Source: Carbonactinospora thermoautotrophica (GTDB lineage Bacteria; Actinomycetota; Actinomycetes; Streptomycetales; Carbonactinosporaceae). From it: a stretch of 64,000 nucleotides of DNA. The stretch is from the NCBI RefSeq assembly GCF_001543895.1, contig NZ_JYIJ01000018.1:310001-374000 (forward strand). Reading direction: 5' to 3'. Below the pieces are notes generated by a model, which ran no database searches, had not been told where the DNA came from, and saw nothing but the letters and a program-made list of their open reading frames with translations. Of the stretch, positions 61,335 to 64,000 are shown in pieces (position 1 is the first letter of the stretch; every line of letters starts with the position of its first letter). Made by a program: the position numbers and the translations under genes.

Positions 61335-62293
61335 TGGTGTGACCTCCCTGAAGAAGATCGGCAATGGCGCTGGAGATCGGCAGTCCTGTTTCGTGTTCGA
61401 TCCAGCTCCATTGCCCGTTGGAATTGACTTCTAAGAAACGCCATTCGCCATCGGGGGTGACGACGAAGTCGAACGCTCCGAACACGATCCCGAAATGCCG
61501 CATGAGTGCGCGGACGCCGTCCCGCACCCGATCGGGCACGTGGGTCACCTTGTAGGTCAGGCTGTCGTAATCGGTGCGCCAGTCGATACGCGCGCGTTCG
61601 GAACCCGCGTGGATCTCGGAAGAATCGGTCGTCCACCACGGTCAGGCGTACCTCGTGCGCCTTGTCAATCCACTCTTGGAACAGGTGAGCGCACAGCCTG
61701 ATACTGTCGTCGAACGTGGCCGGATCCACGATCGTGGTTTCGGTGCCCCGCCGCACTTTGCCGTCAAGCACGCCGCCGCCCAATGATTTCGTGATGACCG
61801 GACCGTTCCGGCTTTCGGCGAAGCGTCGAGCCGCTTCGGGATTGTTCGTGATGACCGTGCGTGGCGGGTTCAGCCCGACGCGGCGTGCCACGGCGAGTTG
61901 CCACGGCTTGTAGTTGGCGTCAGAGTCACGGGCGGGATGGTTGACCCACAAGCACGGCAGCGAGCCCACGACTCCCAGAAACCCCGCCCGGCACTGGGTG
62001 ACAGCGAACTGCCGCCCAGCCTCGGGCATGTCCTGCGGTAGCCGAAACTCCTCGGGCCGCCGGTAGTAGACCGACCTGATTTCCGTCAGGTTCACGCGGC
62101 GATGCGGCGTGGTGAGCGTGCCCGCCCAAGCATCGTCGAGCACGGCGGACAAGGTCAGTTCCATCGGGAACTCTGCGGTGTCGCACCGGAAGACCGGCAC
62201 TCCCCGCTCGTTCAGGTGTTGGACCACCAGATCCGCCGTGGGGTCGTAGCGGTTGGTGAGCACGAGCACAGTGCTCCGTCGGTCACCGCGCAC
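61324..62293 (-). pseudogene. ATP-grasp ligase for graspetide, with frameshift
   Basis: The N-terminal two thirds (VLVLTNRYDPTADLVVQHLN; YYRRPEEFRLPQDMPE; GSLPCLWVNHPARDSDANYK; GPVITKSLGGGVLD; HLFQEWIDKAHEVRLTVVDD) match the SAV_5884-type graspetide maturase (TIGR04187). After RFF the frame is lost at about 61617-61624. The remaining sequence (AGSERARIDWRTDYDSLTYK; FGAFDFVVTPDGEWRFLEVN; SNGQWSWIEHETGLPIS) continues in the next frame to a stop at 61324, with the ATP-grasp Mg2+ residues (ExNxxGQ) intact. Homologues have AVEIH at the break, so ~5 bases seem missing. Either a recent mutation or an assembly error. Confidence 0.85.
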
Positions 62294-62299
62294 TGCTCC

Positions 62300-62512
62300 T
62301 CACCAAAGGTCCGTACCCTCGTCGTTCCTGCTGTCGAGGTTGGTGCTGGTGCTGGTGTCGCCACCGACGATGGTGGACCACGGGTTCCCGTCGGCACCGA
62401 CCGCGATTTGCAGTTCCGGGCTGTAAGTCACGCCCGTCGTGTCCTGCTCGATCGTGCGGGGCTGCGCCAAGAAGCGCATTCCGTACGGGATCTTCTGCTC
62501 TGCTACCTGCAT
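62300..62512 (-). CDS. Graspetide precursor (ATP-grasp target RiPP)
   Basis: A 70-residue peptide, 6 bases ahead of the ligase. The leader has the ligase-recognition motif PYGMRFLAQP (PFxLRFL type), then VTYSPELQIAVGADGNPW. The C-terminal core region TSTSTNLDSRNDEGTDLW holds Thr/Ser donors followed by Asp/Glu acceptors, the layout for side-chain esters in a hairpin graspetide. An Asp in the core (for example in LDS or NDEG) is the likely aspartimide site. ATG 62512 follows AGGAGGGG. It resembles the TIGR04186 family, to which the fuscimiditide precursor is related. Confidence 0.88.
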   Translation of the reverse strand: MQVAEQKIPYGMRFLAQPRTIEQDTTGVTYSPELQIAVGADGNPWSTIVGGDTSTSTNLDSRNDEGTDLW

Positions 62513-62827
62513 GGTTCCCCTCCTGATCAACGCGAGCGGTTGCTAACAGAACGTGACGCGCTGATCACCTCTCGTCAATGTAGTGGTCCGACGCGCCGAA
62601 GCGCCGGAGACTTGCCGGCCTGTGGGTTGCGACCCTGACCCGAATCGGTCGCCATGGGGCCAAGAATTGGCGATTACATGAGTTGGCTCGGGGATCCGTA
62701 CACGTATTCGACGAACCCGCCGACTTGTCGAAAGCGCGCGACCGTGTACGATCCCCGGTTCCACGCGAAGCTGTAGTCAGCGTGCGGACCAGACACCGGG
62801 AAGGCTCCGCGAGCGCAACGGCAGCCA
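62513..62827. other. Gap upstream of graspetide precursor
   Basis: About 315 bases; no convincing gene. It should contain the promoter of the precursor operon; GC is lower than the flanks. Confidence 0.45.
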
Positions 62828-63048
62828 TCAGCGGTGCCTTTTCCCGTATAAGGCCGCGATCAGCACTTCCACGCGCTCAAGGCTCAACGGCGCGAACTTG
62901 ATGCAGTCCCCGCCGGCCGCCGCGTCGGTGTCGGCGTGCATCAGGTATTGCAGTTCGCCTGCGCCGGAGTCGGACAGGCGATTCGCAGTCGTGCGAGAAC
63001 CGCCTCCCGTCGCGTCCCGGCCGATTCGGCCAGGGTCGGCGTTTCCAC
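62828..63048 (-). pseudogene. Small helical protein with probable frameshift
   Basis: From GTG 63048 (GGAAGGGG 9 bases before) the frame gives ETPTLAESAGTRREAVLARL; after LRIA the sensible continuation is in another frame: LSDSGAGELQYLMHADTDAA, then DCIKFAPLSLERVEVLIAAL to the stop at 62828. About 73 residues, no known family. It lies between the graspetide precursor and two other small genes on the same strand and may be a decayed regulator of that cluster. Confidence 0.45.
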
Positions 63049-63217
63049 GTGGCGTACCCCTTCCCGGTCTGATCGGGTGGCGGGACCGGGGCCGGAGCGT
63101 TCCCGGCTCCGGTCCCGCTGGCTTGGCGCTCCCGGGCCGCCGGGGGCATGCGGTACCGGGAGCGCGTCCCCGCACGGCCCGGTGCTCCTGCGCGACCATG
63201 CGGTGACCCCAAGATGG

Positions 63218-63472
63218 CTAGTGCGGGTCGTCGGCGTGGGGCTCGTAGAACTCCCACACCTGCCCGTAGTCGGTGCGCGACGCGAGCGGCTGCCGTGTGG
63301 CGTAGCCGCCCCGGTCGGCCACGCTGGCCACACCGCCGACCACCGGGCCGAGCACCTTCACGATCTGCCAGGACCTCCACCAGGCTTCGTCACGTGCGTT
63401 GGCCTCGGCCTTCGCGGCGTCCTCCGCGGTCAGGCCCCACACGAACAGGACCACGGGCCGGAGTCGCGTCAT
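63218..63472 (-). CDS. Small hypothetical protein upstream of graspetide cluster
   Basis: An 84-residue protein: MTRLRPVVLFVWGLTAEDAA, a charged helix KAEANARDEAWWRSWQIVKV, a short hydrophobic stretch LGPVVGGVASVAD, and DYGQVWEFYEPHADDPH. No family recognised. It begins 13 bases after the stop of the frameshifted Cys-rich gene and is probably in the same operon. Confidence 0.5.
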   Translation of the reverse strand: MTRLRPVVLFVWGLTAEDAAKAEANARDEAWWRSWQIVKVLGPVVGGVASVADRGGYATRQPLASRTDYGQVWEFYEPHADDPH

Positions 63473-63485
63473 GGTGACGGCCCTC

Positions 63486-63838
63486 ACGACTCGTTCACCG
63501 AGGGAGCCGAGGACGGCGGGTCGGCGAACTCGCGTACCAACTCCCAGAACCGCTGGCGTATCGGGCAGGTCGCGAGCCGGCGGCGTCCGTAGCAGCCGGG
63601 GCACTCCTGGTCCGGCGCCCCCCTCCGCCAAGTGCGGCGACGTGACGTCCCGTTGGACGGACAACCTCACCAGCCGGCGTAACCCCTCGTCCGGGTGGTC
63701 CCGCAGGGCGAGCAACGCTCGCGTCTTGAGAAGGTCCAAGACCCCCGCCGGGGGCTGGTTGATCAACTCGCCGAAGTCCGGGCGGGCATGGGGCTCGTCC
63801 GGGGGTTGTCCTCGCTGTACCGAAACCGCTCCATGCAT
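63486..63838 (-). pseudogene. Small protein with C-terminal Cys motif, frameshift at a C6 run
   Basis: The frame from ATG 63838 reads HARPDFGELINQPPAGVLDL, LKTRALLALRDHPDEGLRRL and VQRDVTSPHLAEG. At the G6/C6 run (63618-63623 on the plus strand) removing one base joins it to APDQECPGCYGRRRLATCPI and then RQRFWELVREFADPP, ending at 63486. The joined ~117-residue protein has three cysteines (CPGC...C). The homopolymer makes sequencing error a good explanation. Confidence 0.5.
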
Positions 63839-63933
63839 CTCGATACCCCTGTGCCGCTGTGGGTCGGGTGCAGGCAAGGCGCTGCTAACGCTGGGCTGCG
63901 AAGTCGCCACGCAGCGTGTGATCGCCCACTGGC

Positions 63934-63962
63934 ATAGTGGCTCGCGTCCGTACGTTTGGCAA
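63934..63962 (-). promoter_or_regulatory. Sigma70-like promoter for the graspetide-side operon
   Basis: On the minus strand TTGCCA-N17-CACTAT lies ~90 bases upstream of ATG 63838. An AGTAC-N9-GTACT inverted repeat next to the -35 box (63963-63981) could be an operator. Confidence 0.45.
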
Positions 63963-64000
63963 GTACAACTTGTTCGTACTCTGTGCAGCGATCACGGGCG

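Noticed and set aside
1..64000. CRISPR arrays, rRNA or tRNA genes
   Set aside because: No regularly spaced repeats, no rRNA-like stretch and no cloverleaf I could recognise by eye; a tRNAscan/Infernal run would settle tRNAs and small RNAs.

Overview
The window is high-GC DNA (roughly 70 %) from an actinomycete. This is shown by GTG/TTG starts, the Ala/Pro/Arg-rich proteins, a GlnR-type operator, GlnE-regulated glutamine synthetase, and a gene order (panB, glnA2-glnE, glnA1-RDD-DUF4191-lipA-lipB-TIGR01777-sucB-pepA) that matches the Mycobacterium tuberculosis Rv2213-Rv2225 block and its Streptomyces/Streptosporangiales counterparts. I cannot name the genus. Nothing in the sequence proves thermophily, although the closest RiPP systems known to me come from thermophilic Thermobifida.

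Layout. 1-12 kb: end of a secreted S8 protease, Uma2 nuclease-like gene, map, MgtC, a BtuF-like protein, an XRE-TPR regulator with two tiny partners, and a secreted alpha/beta hydrolase. 12-24 kb: core metabolism (panB, MFS pump with its TetR regulator, nadE, a frameshifted ureohydrolase, glnA2, glnE). 24-33 kb: accessory DNA with hemerythrin, a MetE-like protein, an SDR and a small ESX-like locus (two WXG-type proteins, two YbaB/EspL-like proteins, a lipoprotein, a membrane protein). 33-41 kb: an integrative-element remnant of about 8.2 kb bounded by a 17-bp direct repeat; the right copy is the 3' end of glnA1, and the element ends in the catalytic C-terminus of a tyrosine integrase. It carries a complete lasso-peptide cluster A-C-B1-B2 with a PIMT-type methyltransferase, plus upstream regulators. 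41-59 kb: core genes (glnA1 under tandem GlnR boxes, Hsp20 under CIRCE, lipA, lipB, sucB, lpdA, pepA) and a desaturase/ferredoxin-reductase pair. 59-64 kb: a second RiPP cluster, a graspetide system (precursor, ATP-grasp ligase, PIMT-type methyltransferase), next to a decayed CGNR gene.

How it works together. The lasso precursor would be recognised by the PqqD-like RRE, cleaved by the B2 protease and closed by the C cyclase; the PIMT homologue would then methylate a ring Asp to give an aspartimide. In the second cluster the ATP-grasp enzyme would make side-chain esters in the precursor tail and the other PIMT homologue would again make an aspartimide. Two unrelated RiPP scaffolds converging on the same unusual modification about 20 kb apart is the main discovery here. 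The graspetide ligase reads through a frameshift, and several neighbouring genes also carry apparent single-base frame breaks, so assembly error versus decay has to be separated.
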